Origin: Acidimicrobiia bacterium
GTDB lineage: Bacteria; Actinomycetota; Acidimicrobiia; Spongiisociales; UBA5794
Direction of reading: 5' to 3'
Assembly (NCBI GenBank): GCA_029939995.1
Contig: JAOZRW010000017.1
Location: 1-44,489 of the forward strand
Length of the DNA: 44,489 nucleotides
The notes beneath the pieces were generated by a model. That model ran no database searches. It had not been told where the DNA came from and worked only from the letters and a program-made list of their open reading frames with translations. Shown piece after piece: positions 17,062-24,950 of the stretch. Made by a program: the position numbers and the translations under genes. Position 1 is the stretch's first letter; the number at the start of each line of letters is the position of its first letter.

Positions 17062-18102
17062 CTACTCGGTGGCGCTGCGCAGGCGGAGTTGACCGCATGC
17101 CGCATCGATCTCCTGGCCCCTCGTCTCTCGCAGCGTCGCGTTCGCCCCGTTCGCGATCAGCGTCTCGACGAATCCGTGGATCCGCGAGTCCTCCGACGGC
17201 CGGTCGTCGCTGAGCGGCGTCGGGTTGAGCGCGATCACGTTGACGTGGGCACGGATCCGTTTCGCGATCGCCGCCAGCTTGCGTGCCTGCTCGTCGCTGT
17301 CGTTGGCTCCGTCGATGAGGGTCCACTCGATCGAGATGCGCCTCCCCTTGGCCTCGAAGTAGCGGCGGCTCGCCTCCAGCACCGACTCGAGGGGGTATCG
17401 GTCGTTGAGTGGGACGAGTCGGGAACGGGTTGCGTCGTCGGCGCCGTGGAGGCTCACCGCGAGGTAGACGGGCCAGGGCTCGCCGGCGAGACGTTCGATG
17501 CCGGGGACCACGCCCACGGTCGAGACGGTCACCGATCGTGCAGACATGCCGCTCACTTCGATGAGGCGCCTGAGCGATTCGCGCACCCGGTCGTAGTTGG
17601 CGAGCGGCTCACCCATGCCCATGTAGACGACGTTCGTGACCCGTTCCGGCGATCCGGGAATCGGGTAGCGGCGGAGGTATGCGTTCGCGTAGGCGACCTG
17701 CGCCACGATCTCGCCCGCTTCGAGGTGCCGTTCGAATCCGAACTGTCCGGTCGCGCAGAACGTGCACCCCATGGCGCAGCCGACCTGCGATGAGATGCAC
17801 AGGGTGGTTCTCTTCCGGTACCCCATGAGCACGGCTTCGATGGCCGCACCGTCCGGGGTGCGGAAGAGCCACTTTCGGGTGCGCCCTTCGTCGGCGCTCT
17901 GGTCGATCTCGACGCTGAACGGCCACAGATCGTCACCGATCGACTCACGGATCGACGCCGGGAGGTTCGTCATCTCGTCGGCGGTCAGGACCGGATCGTG
18001 GTACAGCCAGGTCCGAAGCTGATCGGCCCGGAACGACGGCTCCCCGGGGAGGAGCGTCGCGAGATCTTCCGGCGCCACGAGATACGGCGACGGTTCGATC
18101 AC
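17062..18102 (-). CDS. rlmN: Dual-specificity 23S rRNA/tRNA adenine-C2 methyltransferase RlmN
   Basis: Radical-SAM enzyme that methylates C2 of A2503 in 23S rRNA and A37 of some tRNAs. The 346-aa protein has the 4Fe-4S motif C109-x3-C113-x2-C116 (GCAMGCTFCATG), YMGMGEPLANYD, STVGVVPGIERLA, LAVSLHGADDATRSRLVP and NVIALNPTP. Near the C-terminus GQEIDAACGQLR carries the methyl-carrier cysteine. The alternative Cfr enzyme (C8 methylation) is less likely in this housekeeping setting. GTG 18102 overlaps the stop of the HhH gene (GTGA), so translation is coupled. Confidence 0.93.
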   Translation of the reverse strand: MIEPSPYLVAPEDLATLLPGEPSFRADQLRTWLYHDPVLTADEMTNLPASIRESIGDDLWPFSVEIDQSADEGRTRKWLFRTPDGAAIEAVLMGYRKRTTLCISSQVGCAMGCTFCATGQFGFERHLEAGEIVAQVAYANAYLRRYPIPGSPERVTNVVYMGMGEPLANYDRVRESLRRLIEVSGMSARSVTVSTVGVVPGIERLAGEPWPVYLAVSLHGADDATRSRLVPLNDRYPLESVLEASRRYFEAKGRRISIEWTLIDGANDSDEQARKLAAIAKRIRAHVNVIALNPTPLSDDRPSEDSRIHGFVETLIANGANATLRETRGQEIDAACGQLRLRSATE

Positions 18103-18434
18103 GAGAGGGCTGCGGCCTGCTCCATCCAGGAGGTGGCGGTCGATTCGGAGACCCCTGCAGCTTCGGCGATCGTGGCCGGATCGGCCGATGCGAGTTCGGC
18201 GAACGAGGTCATGCCTGCGGCGGCGAGTCGGTCGGCGTAGACCGGACCGATCCCCTTCACGTCGGTGAGGTCGTCCTTCGTCGAAGCCCCGGCGTTACCG
18301 GTTCGGAATCGCGGCGGCGGGCCTTCGGGAATCTCGGGTGCGGGGAGGAGCTTGTCGCGCAGGGCCCACACGGCCGCACCCATACCGACGATGACACCAC
18401 CAACACGGAGCAGGTTCTTGAGCGGCTGTTTCAT
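18099..18434 (-). CDS. Membrane-anchored helix-hairpin-helix protein
   Basis: 111-aa protein. Residues ~8-28 (LLRVGGVIVGMGAAVWALRD) form one hydrophobic helix. A Pro-rich linker follows, then a DNA-binding-type HhH domain with DLTDVKGIGPVYADRLAAAG and a second helix pair (ADPATIAEAAGVSESTATSW). HhH domains of this type occur in polymerases and also in ribosomal-protein-linked and DUF4332-like proteins, so the ligand is open. It leads the rlmN-bcp-galU-tal-pgi run, and its promoter (TACAAT) gives a leaderless mRNA. A membrane-tethered DNA or protein contact is inferred from the layout only. Confidence 0.7.
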   Translation of the reverse strand: MKQPLKNLLRVGGVIVGMGAAVWALRDKLLPAPEIPEGPPPRFRTGNAGASTKDDLTDVKGIGPVYADRLAAAGMTSFAELASADPATIAEAAGVSESTATSWMEQAAALS

Positions 18435-18440
18435 GAGCCC

Positions 18441-18446
18441 ATTGTA
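18441..18446 (-). promoter_or_regulatory. -10 box TACAAT, leaderless start of the HhH-rlmN operon
   Basis: On the minus strand TACAAT ends 6 nt before ATG 18434. It lies in the 22-bp gap after the transglycosylase gene. It is the best -10 match in the window. Confidence 0.65.
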
Positions 18447-18456
18447 CCGGCTCGCG

Positions 18457-19611
18457 TCAGGACCCGCAGCTTCCGTAGGTCGTGAGGCGACTCCACGGGG
18501 CCCACCAGTTGGATCCGCGACTCTCGTAGTAGTCGGCGAGCCACTTGCCTGCAGCGATGTTCGCCGCGCCGTTGAACGGACTGGCGACCTTGCCGCTCGA
18601 GTCGACGAAGCCTGCGCCCGCCGCCCGCGACGGCCAGTACTTGATGAGATGCTGCATCAAGCCGGATGCGCCGTAGGTCGAGTTGTAGGCCGTGGGGTCA
18701 CCGCGAGATTCTCGTTTGATGATGCCGAGGACGCAGTCGACCTGGTCGGCCCTCCAGTACTTCGCGACGGTCGAACGCCAGTTCTCGACGTTCCGGATCC
18801 CCCCCGAGTCGGCCGGCCACTGCGACGAGTACTTGCCCGTCGACGCGGCGGTCGTCGTGGTCGTCGGCTTCGTGGTGGTTGTGGTCGTCGGGGTCGACCC
18901 CTTGGTCGTGGTGGTCGCCGGAGCCTTCGTGGTGGTGGTCGTCGTAGGTGCGTCGTAGTACACGACGATCCGCACCGTCGTTTCGTTTCCCGCCGCATCG
19001 CGAGCGGTGAATGCGGCGCCGTTGGCCCCGGGGGCGAGAACGAGGTTGATCGCCCAGTTGCCGTTGTCTACTTCGGCTTCGAACGGCCCGGAGAACACTT
19101 CGGCGCCCTGTTCGGTGACACCGGTGAACTCCACGATCCGGCTCTTGACGGTGGCGCCGTTCTTCGGGGAGATGACCTGCAGGGCGGGGGGAGTCGTGTC
19201 GGCCTTCGGCGCCGGCGGCGGCGGTGCAGCGGTCGTCGCGGGCTCCTCGGCGGTCGCGGTCACGGACGCTACTGCGGGCGCGGCTTCGTCGTCCGGGGCT
19301 GCGGTCGTGGAGGTCGTCGCGGTCGTATCGGGCGCTGCGGTCGTTCCGGGCTGCGCTCCGGATTCGGGTGCCGGCTCTGCGACGGCGATCGTCGTAGAGG
19401 TTGCGAGGTCGGCGTCGCGAACGGGGGCGACGGCGAGAGCAAGAACTGCGGAAGCGACCCGGCCGGAGATCGCGAGGTCCAGATCGAGCGTTTCGACGTC
19501 GGGGGCTTGCGTCGTCTCGGTCTCACCCGGGGTGAACGCGGCGAGCCCGACCGTCGCGATCAGTGCGATGATCAGGAAGCCTGCGAGAACGAGTGGGATG
19601 CGAGATCGCAC
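18457..19611 (-). CDS. Membrane-anchored lytic transglycosylase-like wall protein with Thr/Pro linkers
   Basis: 384 aa. It has an N-terminal signal anchor (RIPLVLAGFLIIALIATVGLA) and a long Ala/Thr/Pro-rich linker to about residue 140. A small beta domain follows (PPALQVISPKNGATVKSRIVEFTG, like bacterial Ig-type modules with cross-wall roles), then a second Thr-rich linker (TTTTTT repeats). The C-terminal SLT-like domain contains CVLGIIKRESRGDPTAYN, where the Glu in KRESRGDP matches the catalytic Glu of family-1 transglycosylases and GASGLMQHL replaces GxxGLMQL. It should cut peptidoglycan outside the membrane. The linkers would span the wall. The start is GTG 19611; a weak TAGAGC box lies 9 nt upstream. 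Confidence 0.8.
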   Translation of the reverse strand: MRSRIPLVLAGFLIIALIATVGLAAFTPGETETTQAPDVETLDLDLAISGRVASAVLALAVAPVRDADLATSTTIAVAEPAPESGAQPGTTAAPDTTATTSTTAAPDDEAAPAVASVTATAEEPATTAAPPPPAPKADTTPPALQVISPKNGATVKSRIVEFTGVTEQGAEVFSGPFEAEVDNGNWAINLVLAPGANGAAFTARDAAGNETTVRIVVYYDAPTTTTTTKAPATTTTKGSTPTTTTTTKPTTTTTAASTGKYSSQWPADSGGIRNVENWRSTVAKYWRADQVDCVLGIIKRESRGDPTAYNSTYGASGLMQHLIKYWPSRAAGAGFVDSSGKVASPFNGAANIAAGKWLADYYESRGSNWWAPWSRLTTYGSCGS

Positions 19612-19826
19612 GGGGCTGATGCTCTACCTTCCGAATCGGTTCGGCGACGCCGTCACTCGATCATCGGCCCCCCCAGCCGGAACGGTGACAGCGCGCACCG
19701 TGTTCTGATCCATCAGGCTATCGGAGGGTTCGGGATAGGGCAAGCCGCCGACTGGGAGAAATTGGCTGTACCGGTCGGCGGGTCGAGCGTGCCGTTCCCG
19801 CGCGCTCGACATTCCGGCGCGGCGCA

Positions 19827-19832
19827 TAACAT
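19827..19832 (+). promoter_or_regulatory. -10 box TAACAT, leaderless start of the secreted protein gene
   Basis: TAACAT ends 7 nt before ATG 19840; no Shine-Dalgarno site lies between. The 228 bp from 19612 to 19839 hold this and the divergent transglycosylase promoter; I see nothing else there. Confidence 0.55.
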
Positions 19833-19839
19833 CCGCACC

Positions 19840-20811
19840 ATGATCCTTCGTTCGCTCCTGGTTGCCGCGCTGCTCGTCCTGGGAGCAGCGGCTCCCGCAG
19901 TTGCCCAGGACGAAGGCTTGTGCGCGCAGCGGTTCCCCGAAGTCGAGTGGGTGCGTCTCGACACCCGCATCCCCGGGTACGCGACGGGCGTCCCGGAAGG
20001 CCACGCCGCCCGGTACGCGGGGGAGATCAACGGATCCGTCGATCGGATCATCGACCACTACGGCCCGTTCGATGCCACCGTGTGCTTGTTCGATCCCGAT
20101 TCCGGGTTCGACACGTCGAGATTCGTGTCGGGGAGCAAGCGACTCCACGCGCTCGTCCTGCAGGATGACGCGATGCTGGTTCTCTCGACCGAGAACATCG
20201 GCCTCACCGGATCGGCGGCCGCGTTCGGCCTCGCTCACATGGCGATCTGGCAGTACAGCGGTGGCGTGGGCTTCCCCGAACCCCAGGCCTCGACGATCGC
20301 GCAGTACTTCCGTTCGGAGGTTCGCGACCGGGCCATCTACGACCATGCCGAGGCGAAGGCTTCGAACTTCTTCGGGCCGCAAGTCGTCACGCCGTGGAGC
20401 TCCGGCACGCAGTCGAACCCGATGGCGTGGGACCCGGGGGTCGGTCACTCGGCGTTCGGCGGTGGCAAAGGGCCGGCCTCGGATGCCGCATCGGCCGCGT
20501 CGACGCACATGGCGGACCTCGTGCGGTTCGGTATGGACGAGGTCGGTGAGGAGATCTTCACGAATCCCGATCCGGTTATGTGGACGGATCTCGAAAGCCG
20601 GTGGCGTAACGCCCTGACGGTGGAGCTGATGGGAACCGATCAACCCACGACGGGCTGGCGGTCCGGGCTCGCGATCGCGGTCGGAATCGTGTTGGGCGCC
20701 ACGATCGCCGTCGCTCTCGGATTCATCTCGAAACGGCGGGGACGGAGACGCCCCGAGACGCCGGACCCGATCCCCGGGTTCTTCGACGAGACCGCCGGCG
20801 CAGCCGACTGA
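19840..20811 (+). CDS. Exported single-pass protein with degenerate metalloprotease-like core
   Basis: 323 aa, not recognised with certainty. It has a signal peptide (LRSLLVAALLVLGAAAPAVA, cleavage near residue 23), an exported domain of ~230 residues, one transmembrane helix (LAIAVGIVLGATIAVALGF) and a short Arg-rich cytoplasmic tail. In the exported part FGLAHMAIWQYSGGVGFPEP followed by AQYFRSEV resembles the HExxH...WxxEGxAxYF order of membrane-tied metalloproteases, but the Glu and second His are missing, so a catalytic role is doubtful. Two Cys (in GLCAQRF and TVCLFDP) may form a disulfide. Its TGA directly abuts the ggt stop on the other strand (TGATCA). Confidence 0.6.
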   Translation: MILRSLLVAALLVLGAAAPAVAQDEGLCAQRFPEVEWVRLDTRIPGYATGVPEGHAARYAGEINGSVDRIIDHYGPFDATVCLFDPDSGFDTSRFVSGSKRLHALVLQDDAMLVLSTENIGLTGSAAAFGLAHMAIWQYSGGVGFPEPQASTIAQYFRSEVRDRAIYDHAEAKASNFFGPQVVTPWSSGTQSNPMAWDPGVGHSAFGGGKGPASDAASAASTHMADLVRFGMDEVGEEIFTNPDPVMWTDLESRWRNALTVELMGTDQPTTGWRSGLAIAVGIVLGATIAVALGFISKRRGRRRPETPDPIPGFFDETAGAAD

Positions 20812-22419
20812 TCAGCCGGAGGACAGTGCGGCCGCCGTCGAGACGCGGGGATCCGCCGCCCCGGTCACCGTCTCACCGACCGTGATGCTCGACACGGGCC
20901 CCCACCCCGGCTCCCACTCTCGCGCGGGGGCGAGCGTGTATCCCCTCTCGTCGAGACCGCGGATCGTCGACACCGCGTAGCGAGGCTCGTACCGGATGAG
21001 CGGCAGACCCGCCGACGCCGGAGCGTCGATCGACCATCGGGGTCGATCCTGGGCGTCCTCCGGTGAGGATCCGGCCCAGAGCTGATCGGCCGCCACCTGG
21101 GCGAGCAGCAGCGGCTGCTGATCACCGCCGCGGGTTCCGAGCACGAGGCGTGCCCGGCCTCCATCGGTCCAGAGGGTCGGCGCGAGCGTGTGGAGCGGCC
21201 GCCGCCCCGCCACGAGCTCGTTCGGATGGCCGGGCCGGAGCTCGAAGCCGGCTCCCCGGTTGTGGAGCCAGACGCCGGTGGCGCCTGCCGAGATGCCGCT
21301 TCCGATGCCCCAGAAGTTGGACTGGATGAACGAGACGACCATCCCGTCGTGGTCCCTCGTCGTGAGATAGGCGGTGCCGCCCGGAGCGGGTGCGGGTGCC
21401 GGCCACACGCGCGGGTGGTCCGGGTCGATCATGGCCGCCCGCTCTTCGAGACGATGCTCGTCGAGAAGCTCTGCTGCGGAGAAGGGTGCCGTGGACGGAT
21501 CGGTCGTCGTGTCGGCTCGCTCCCAGGCGACCGAGCGATACGCCTCGATGAGGAGGTGTTGGAACGACGGGTCGTCGGGGTGACGGGGACCGTCGAGCAT
21601 CTCGAAGATCCTCAACGCGGCGAGGGTGATCCACCCCTGGCTGTTCGGGGGCACCGTCCATGCGGTGAGTCCGAAGATCTCGGTGGACGCCGGGGCGACC
21701 CACTCGGCCTGGACCCGTTCGAGATCGCTCCTGGTGACATTCCCCCCGGTGGCTTCGATGATGCCGTCACCGACCGGGCCGAGATAGAACGCGTCGCGGC
21801 CGTCGGACGCGATCGATCGAAGCGTCTCAGCGAGGGCCGGACGGCGGAGGATGGCGCCCGGCGCGGGCGGTCGACCGTCGGGGTAGAGGGGAGCGGCGGA
21901 GGGTTGGGCTCCGATCAGCTCTTCGAGACGGTTGAGCGAGGCTGAGAGCTCGATCGACGTCGGGAACCCGGCCCGGGCCGTCTCGATCGCGGCTGCGAGA
22001 TCATCTGCGAGCGTGAGGTTCGAGAACCGATCGACGAGCGCTTCCCACCCGTCGACGCAACCGGGGACGGTGATCGACCATCGGCTTCGCATGGGGATCG
22101 ATCGGAGTCCCTGTTCGCGGAGCGCAGCGGCCGATGCGCGAGATCCGGCACGGCCGGAAGCGTTCAAGACGGTCGGGGCGTCGTCTCCCGGTCGGTGGAC
22201 GATGGCGAAGAGGTCGCCTCCCGGACCGCACGTGTCCGGGGCAACGACCGAGAGCATCGCGTCGGCGGCGATCGCGGCATCGACCGCGTTGCCACCGCGC
22301 TCGATGACGTCGAGACCGGCGCTGGAGGCCAGATGGTGGGGGCTGACGACGACCGCGGAGGTGTTGGAGAGCGGACCGGTCGACAGCGGTGCGGCGGGAT
22401 CGCGCCGCGGCTCCGTCAT
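20812..22419 (-). CDS. ggt: Gamma-glutamyltransferase family protein, cytoplasmic type
   Basis: Ntn-hydrolase that transfers or hydrolyses gamma-glutamyl groups, e.g. of glutathione analogues. The 535-aa proenzyme has VVSPHHLASSAGLDVIERGGNAVDAAIA, LSVVAPDTCGPGGDLFAIV, SGRAGSRAS and the self-cleavage site GGTAYLTTRD, where the Thr should become the N-terminal nucleophile of the small subunit. The Thr that often follows is Ala. The small subunit keeps GIGSGISAGATGVWLHNRGAGF and an LGTRGGDQQ block. No signal peptide is present, unlike E. coli Ggt, so it is probably intracellular (YwrD-like). The ATG overlaps the preceding stop by 4 nt, coupling it to the 210-aa gene. Confidence 0.85.
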   Translation of the reverse strand: MTEPRRDPAAPLSTGPLSNTSAVVVSPHHLASSAGLDVIERGGNAVDAAIAADAMLSVVAPDTCGPGGDLFAIVHRPGDDAPTVLNASGRAGSRASAAALREQGLRSIPMRSRWSITVPGCVDGWEALVDRFSNLTLADDLAAAIETARAGFPTSIELSASLNRLEELIGAQPSAAPLYPDGRPPAPGAILRRPALAETLRSIASDGRDAFYLGPVGDGIIEATGGNVTRSDLERVQAEWVAPASTEIFGLTAWTVPPNSQGWITLAALRIFEMLDGPRHPDDPSFQHLLIEAYRSVAWERADTTTDPSTAPFSAAELLDEHRLEERAAMIDPDHPRVWPAPAPAPGGTAYLTTRDHDGMVVSFIQSNFWGIGSGISAGATGVWLHNRGAGFELRPGHPNELVAGRRPLHTLAPTLWTDGGRARLVLGTRGGDQQPLLLAQVAADQLWAGSSPEDAQDRPRWSIDAPASAGLPLIRYEPRYAVSTIRGLDERGYTLAPAREWEPGWGPVSSITVGETVTGAADPRVSTAAALSSG

Positions 22420-23048
22420 GCCTTGATGCGTTCCATGCGCCGGTTGAGAGCGTCCAAGACGGCTTTGACGGTCGCCTCGGCGTCGTCACCGGACGAGAGC
22501 GTCGATCCGACGGTGAGATGCTCCCCGCCGTCTTCGCCGGCGCTGATGACGATCGCAACGATGACCCGGCGTGATCCCACGATGGTCGTGTTTACCGCGT
22601 CGAGTGCGAGCGGCGGCGTCCCCTCGAAGGTGCGCTCGACGGCGTCGATCGTTGCTTCCCCGATGAGGCGGAGACGGGTCGATGCGACGGCCGGGCCCGA
22701 AGCGGTTCCGGTGCGGTCCTCGTCGTCGAATCGCAGGGTGACTTTGAGGGTGGTCCGCGTGCCGTTCGGCTCTTCGCGGACGCCGACGAGCGCCGGCCTG
22801 CTCGTCGCGGCGCCGGCGAGATCGGTCGGGCTGATCTGTACGACTGAGATGACGCGGCGATCGATCGATGCTCCGAACCGGGCCATCGCGAGGGACTGCA
22901 CGTCACGGACGACTTGCTTCGCCGGCTTGCCCGGGGAGGCGATGACATGGACCTCGGAGACACGCGGTCCGTCGGTGACGACGCGGGCGGCATCGACCGA
23001 ATCGAGGTGGGTGATGGACTCTTCGAGTTCTCGATGATTGAACGCCAT
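22416..23048 (-). CDS. Uncharacterised 210-aa protein, possible two-lobe alpha/beta repeat
   Basis: No named family recognised. The N-terminal half has VHVIASPGKPAKQVVRDVQSL then ARFGASIDRRVISVVQI. The C-terminal half has strands RLRLIGEATIDAVE, VGSRRVIVAIVISA and a helix EATVKAVLDALNRRM. The pattern suggests two related alpha/beta lobes. No membrane segment or Cys pair is present. I have an unverified recollection of similar conserved proteins beside HD-GYP genes in other phyla. Here it is divergent from the RNA/peptide/HD-GYP unit and coupled to ggt by ATGA, so both associations are possible. The start is fixed by a TACCCT box 8 nt upstream. Confidence 0.6.
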   Translation of the reverse strand: MAFNHRELEESITHLDSVDAARVVTDGPRVSEVHVIASPGKPAKQVVRDVQSLAMARFGASIDRRVISVVQISPTDLAGAATSRPALVGVREEPNGTRTTLKVTLRFDDEDRTGTASGPAVASTRLRLIGEATIDAVERTFEGTPPLALDAVNTTIVGSRRVIVAIVISAGEDGGEHLTVGSTLSSGDDAEATVKAVLDALNRRMERIKA

Positions 23049-23056
23049 GGGTCAGA

Positions 23057-23062
23057 AGGGTA
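23057..23062 (-). promoter_or_regulatory. -10 box TACCCT of the 210-aa gene, leaderless arrangement
   Basis: On the minus strand TACCCT ends 8 nt before ATG 23048. It lies 44 bp from the plus-strand promoter of the structured RNA, so the two transcripts diverge. Confidence 0.5.
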
Positions 23063-23105
23063 GCCGGTGGGTGAAGCGCCGCGGTGCCTTGGCATCGGGA
23101 AACGC

Positions 23106-23134
23106 TTGTCACGGAGCGCCGTAGCCTTTAGCGT
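23106..23134 (+). promoter_or_regulatory. Sigma70-type promoter TTGTCA-17-TAGCGT
   Basis: TTGTCA at 23106-23111 and TAGCGT at 23129-23134 with a 17-nt spacer. This is the clearest -35/-10 pair in the window. Transcription would start near 23141, more than 230 nt before the first plausible start codon, so this promoter makes a long leader or a separate RNA. Confidence 0.65.
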
Positions 23135-23140
23135 GGTCCC

Positions 23141-23367
23141 ACACGCCGCAGCGATGCGGCGAGTGCCCTTGGGCGGGCCAGTCGTTTGTATGTGCCGAGA
23201 GGCACTGTTCTCCGGTGGGGCCGGGCGAGCACCTAGACAGTTCAAGGTTCCGGTGATCCGAGAGGATCGTCGGGATTGGGTAGGGGTACCCGGGTTCAGA
23301 AACAACCTCAGCGAAGCGGAACTACGTACCGTGAGCGGCGTCTATGTCGTGATCGAGTGCACTCCTC
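23141..23367 (+). ncRNA. Structured leader RNA or small RNA upstream of the peptide and HD-GYP genes
   Basis: The ~230-nt stretch has no convincing reading frame but several strong hairpins. CGCCGCA-GCGA-TGCGGCG at 23148-23165 and GTGCC-GAGA-GGCAC at ~23192-23205 are capped by GNRA loops, as is TGATCC-GAGA-GGATCG near 23254-23269. GGGTA-GG-GGTACCC follows near 23278, and GAGTGCACTC at ~23355. Repeated GNRA tetraloops on perfect stems are a mark of folded RNA. It could be a riboswitch-like leader for the downstream operon or an independent small RNA. I could not match it to c-di-GMP-I or -II, B12, T-box, SRP or RNase P RNA. The 3' boundary is uncertain. Confidence 0.6.
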
Positions 23368-23377
23368 GGAGAGGTTC

Positions 23378-23467
23378 GTGAAGAACAAGTTGGTCAGACT
23401 CGGATTGACGATCGCGAGCCTCGCCTCAGCCCTGGTGGCCGGCGTGGCAAACCTGAAGGTCGGTTAG
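23378..23467 (+). CDS. 29-aa hydrophobic small peptide
   Basis: GTG start with GGAGAGG 3 nt upstream. The product begins VKNKLVRLGLTIASLAS and ends LVAGVANLKVG. It has a basic head (K2, K4, R7), one helix of about 17 apolar residues, and a short polar tail with Lys 27. This is the pattern of a tiny membrane peptide or of a signal-peptide-like precursor; there is no Cys. It lies between the structured RNA and the HD-GYP gene, 49 nt from the latter. It could be a peptide signal, a regulator of the membrane HD-GYP protein, or an upstream translated leader that opens the hairpin at 23489. It is too short to prove by sequence alone. Confidence 0.55.
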   Translation: MKNKLVRLGLTIASLASALVAGVANLKVG

Positions 23468-23488
23468 TCGAACACTCCCGGGTTACCC

Positions 23489-23511
23489 CTCCCCAAGTTC
23501 TCACTTGGGAG
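23489..23511 (+). promoter_or_regulatory. Hairpin covering the HD-GYP Shine-Dalgarno site
   Basis: CCCAAG (23492-23497) pairs with CTTGGG (23504-23509) over a 6-nt loop. The right arm contains GGGAG, the ribosome site placed 5 nt before ATG 23517. Folding would hide the site, and movement of ribosomes on the 29-aa frame just upstream, or an alternative fold of the leader, could expose it. Confidence 0.5.
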
Positions 23512-23516
23512 ACGAC

Positions 23517-24950
23517 ATGTCCCGGGCCGCGGTCCAGCGACAACAGAAGACGAAGATTCGATTGGCCGTTGGATTCGGCGCGCTCGGTGCGCTGATTCTC
23601 GCTGCCCTCGTCGCGACGCCGTGGCAGACATTTCCGGATCTGCGGCTCTGGATCCCGTTCGCTGCCGCATTTGTGTACTTTGAACTGCACGCCGTGGAGG
23701 TGAACGATCGGCTGTTCGCCAGCCCTTCGATCATGGTGCTGCTGACGGCGGCCGTGGTATTCGGACCCGGATCGGCGGTGATCGGTGCTGCCGCGATGGC
23801 TGCTGTAGGACTTCTCGCTCCAGAGGACATTGTGGAGCGAAGATGGTTCCAACCAATTGTCAACTTCGGTCAGCAAGTTGCGTCAGCAACCGCAGCTGCT
23901 CTGGTTCTGTCGCTCGTCGTCGGCGTGGGGTTGAGCGAAGGAGCATCTGCCATCGATGCAGGACTGTGGCGTATCGCTCTTGGTTCGGCGCTGGCATCGA
24001 TCACCTACGGGCTCGTCAACTACCGGATGGTGCTGTTCATCGTCGGCCGCGTCTACGGGCGGCTCGAGGTGCGCCCCTGGTCGCACATCGGGGCGATCCT
24101 CCTGCCGATGACCGGCATGGGGTTCCTCGGAGGAATGCTCGGCGCCACCTACCTCGAGATCGGCACGGCCGCCCTTCCGCTGACTGCCGTCGTCTTCTTC
24201 GTCGGGTACATGGCCTTCGAGTCGTACGCACGGCTGCGGGAGGCCCAGGAATCCACCATCCGCGGGTTCATCAAGGCGCTCGAAGCCAAGGATCTCTACA
24301 CCCGCGGTCACACGGAGCGGGTGGCCAGGTTCTCCGAGATGATCGGCAAGCAGATGGGGTTCGACGGGACCCAACTCGAGCGTCTCCGGTGGGCGGCGCT
24401 GATCCACGACGTCGGCAAGCTCGCCGTGCCCCGCGACCTCATCCGCAAGCGCGCCCGCCTCACGGATGAGGAGTACGAGGTCATGCAGTTGCACGTTCAC
24501 TACGTCGAAGATCTGCTCGAGGACGTCGACTTCCTCCGCCCGATGGTGAAGATCGCCTCCAACCATCACGCTCACTACGACGGCAACGGCTACCACGGCA
24601 CCGGACACGAACACGGCGAGGCACCGTGCAAGGAGGCATGCATCCTCGCGGTGGCCGACACGTTCGACGCGATCACGTCGACCCGCTCGTACCGGGTGGC
24701 GCTGACCCAGCCGTACGCATACGCCGAGCTCCGCCGGCACGCCGGTACGCAGTTCGATCCGGAAGTGGTCGAGGCGTTCATCGCCGGGATGGAGAGCTCA
24801 GGCCACCGCTACGGGTCGAGCGTCGAACTGACCGAGGAAGAGGCGCGCCACATCGCCGAGGAAGGCCTCGACCAGATCCGCCACGCCGACCAGGTCCACG
24901 GCCGGAACTTCCCGCTCGCCCCCACGAGCAAGGAGACGCCCGATGGCTGA
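23517..24950 (+). CDS. Membrane HD-GYP domain protein (probable cyclic-dinucleotide phosphodiesterase)
   Basis: 477 aa. The N-terminal ~240 residues carry about six to eight hydrophobic helices (first: KIRLAVGFGALGALILAALVA), a membrane sensor of the kind called 5TMR/MASE-like. The C-terminal HD-GYP domain has TRGHTERVARFSEMIG, ALIHDVGKLAVP (H297, D298), HHAHYDGNGYH (350-360, GYP replaced by GYH) and DTFDAITSTRSYR. Known HD-GYP enzymes hydrolyse c-di-GMP or related dinucleotides with two or three metals; the ligand set looks complete apart from the GYP to GYH change. ATG 23517 is used because of GGGAG 5 nt upstream. The next gene overlaps it by 8 nt. Confidence 0.85.
   Translation: MSRAAVQRQQKTKIRLAVGFGALGALILAALVATPWQTFPDLRLWIPFAAAFVYFELHAVEVNDRLFASPSIMVLLTAAVVFGPGSAVIGAAAMAAVGLLAPEDIVERRWFQPIVNFGQQVASATAAALVLSLVVGVGLSEGASAIDAGLWRIALGSALASITYGLVNYRMVLFIVGRVYGRLEVRPWSHIGAILLPMTGMGFLGGMLGATYLEIGTAALPLTAVVFFVGYMAFESYARLREAQESTIRGFIKALEAKDLYTRGHTERVARFSEMIGKQMGFDGTQLERLRWAALIHDVGKLAVPRDLIRKRARLTDEEYEVMQLHVHYVEDLLEDVDFLRPMVKIASNHHAHYDGNGYHGTGHEHGEAPCKEACILAVADTFDAITSTRSYRVALTQPYAYAELRRHAGTQFDPEVVEAFIAGMESSGHRYGSSVELTEEEARHIAEEGLDQIRHADQVHGRNFPLAPTSKETPDG

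Noticed and set aside
23445-23490. c-di-GMP-I (GEMM) riboswitch suggested by GGCAAACC and GGGTTACC before the HD-GYP gene
   Set aside because: The central GGACGCAAAGCC part and the second stem are missing, and GGCAAACC is codons of the 29-aa frame.
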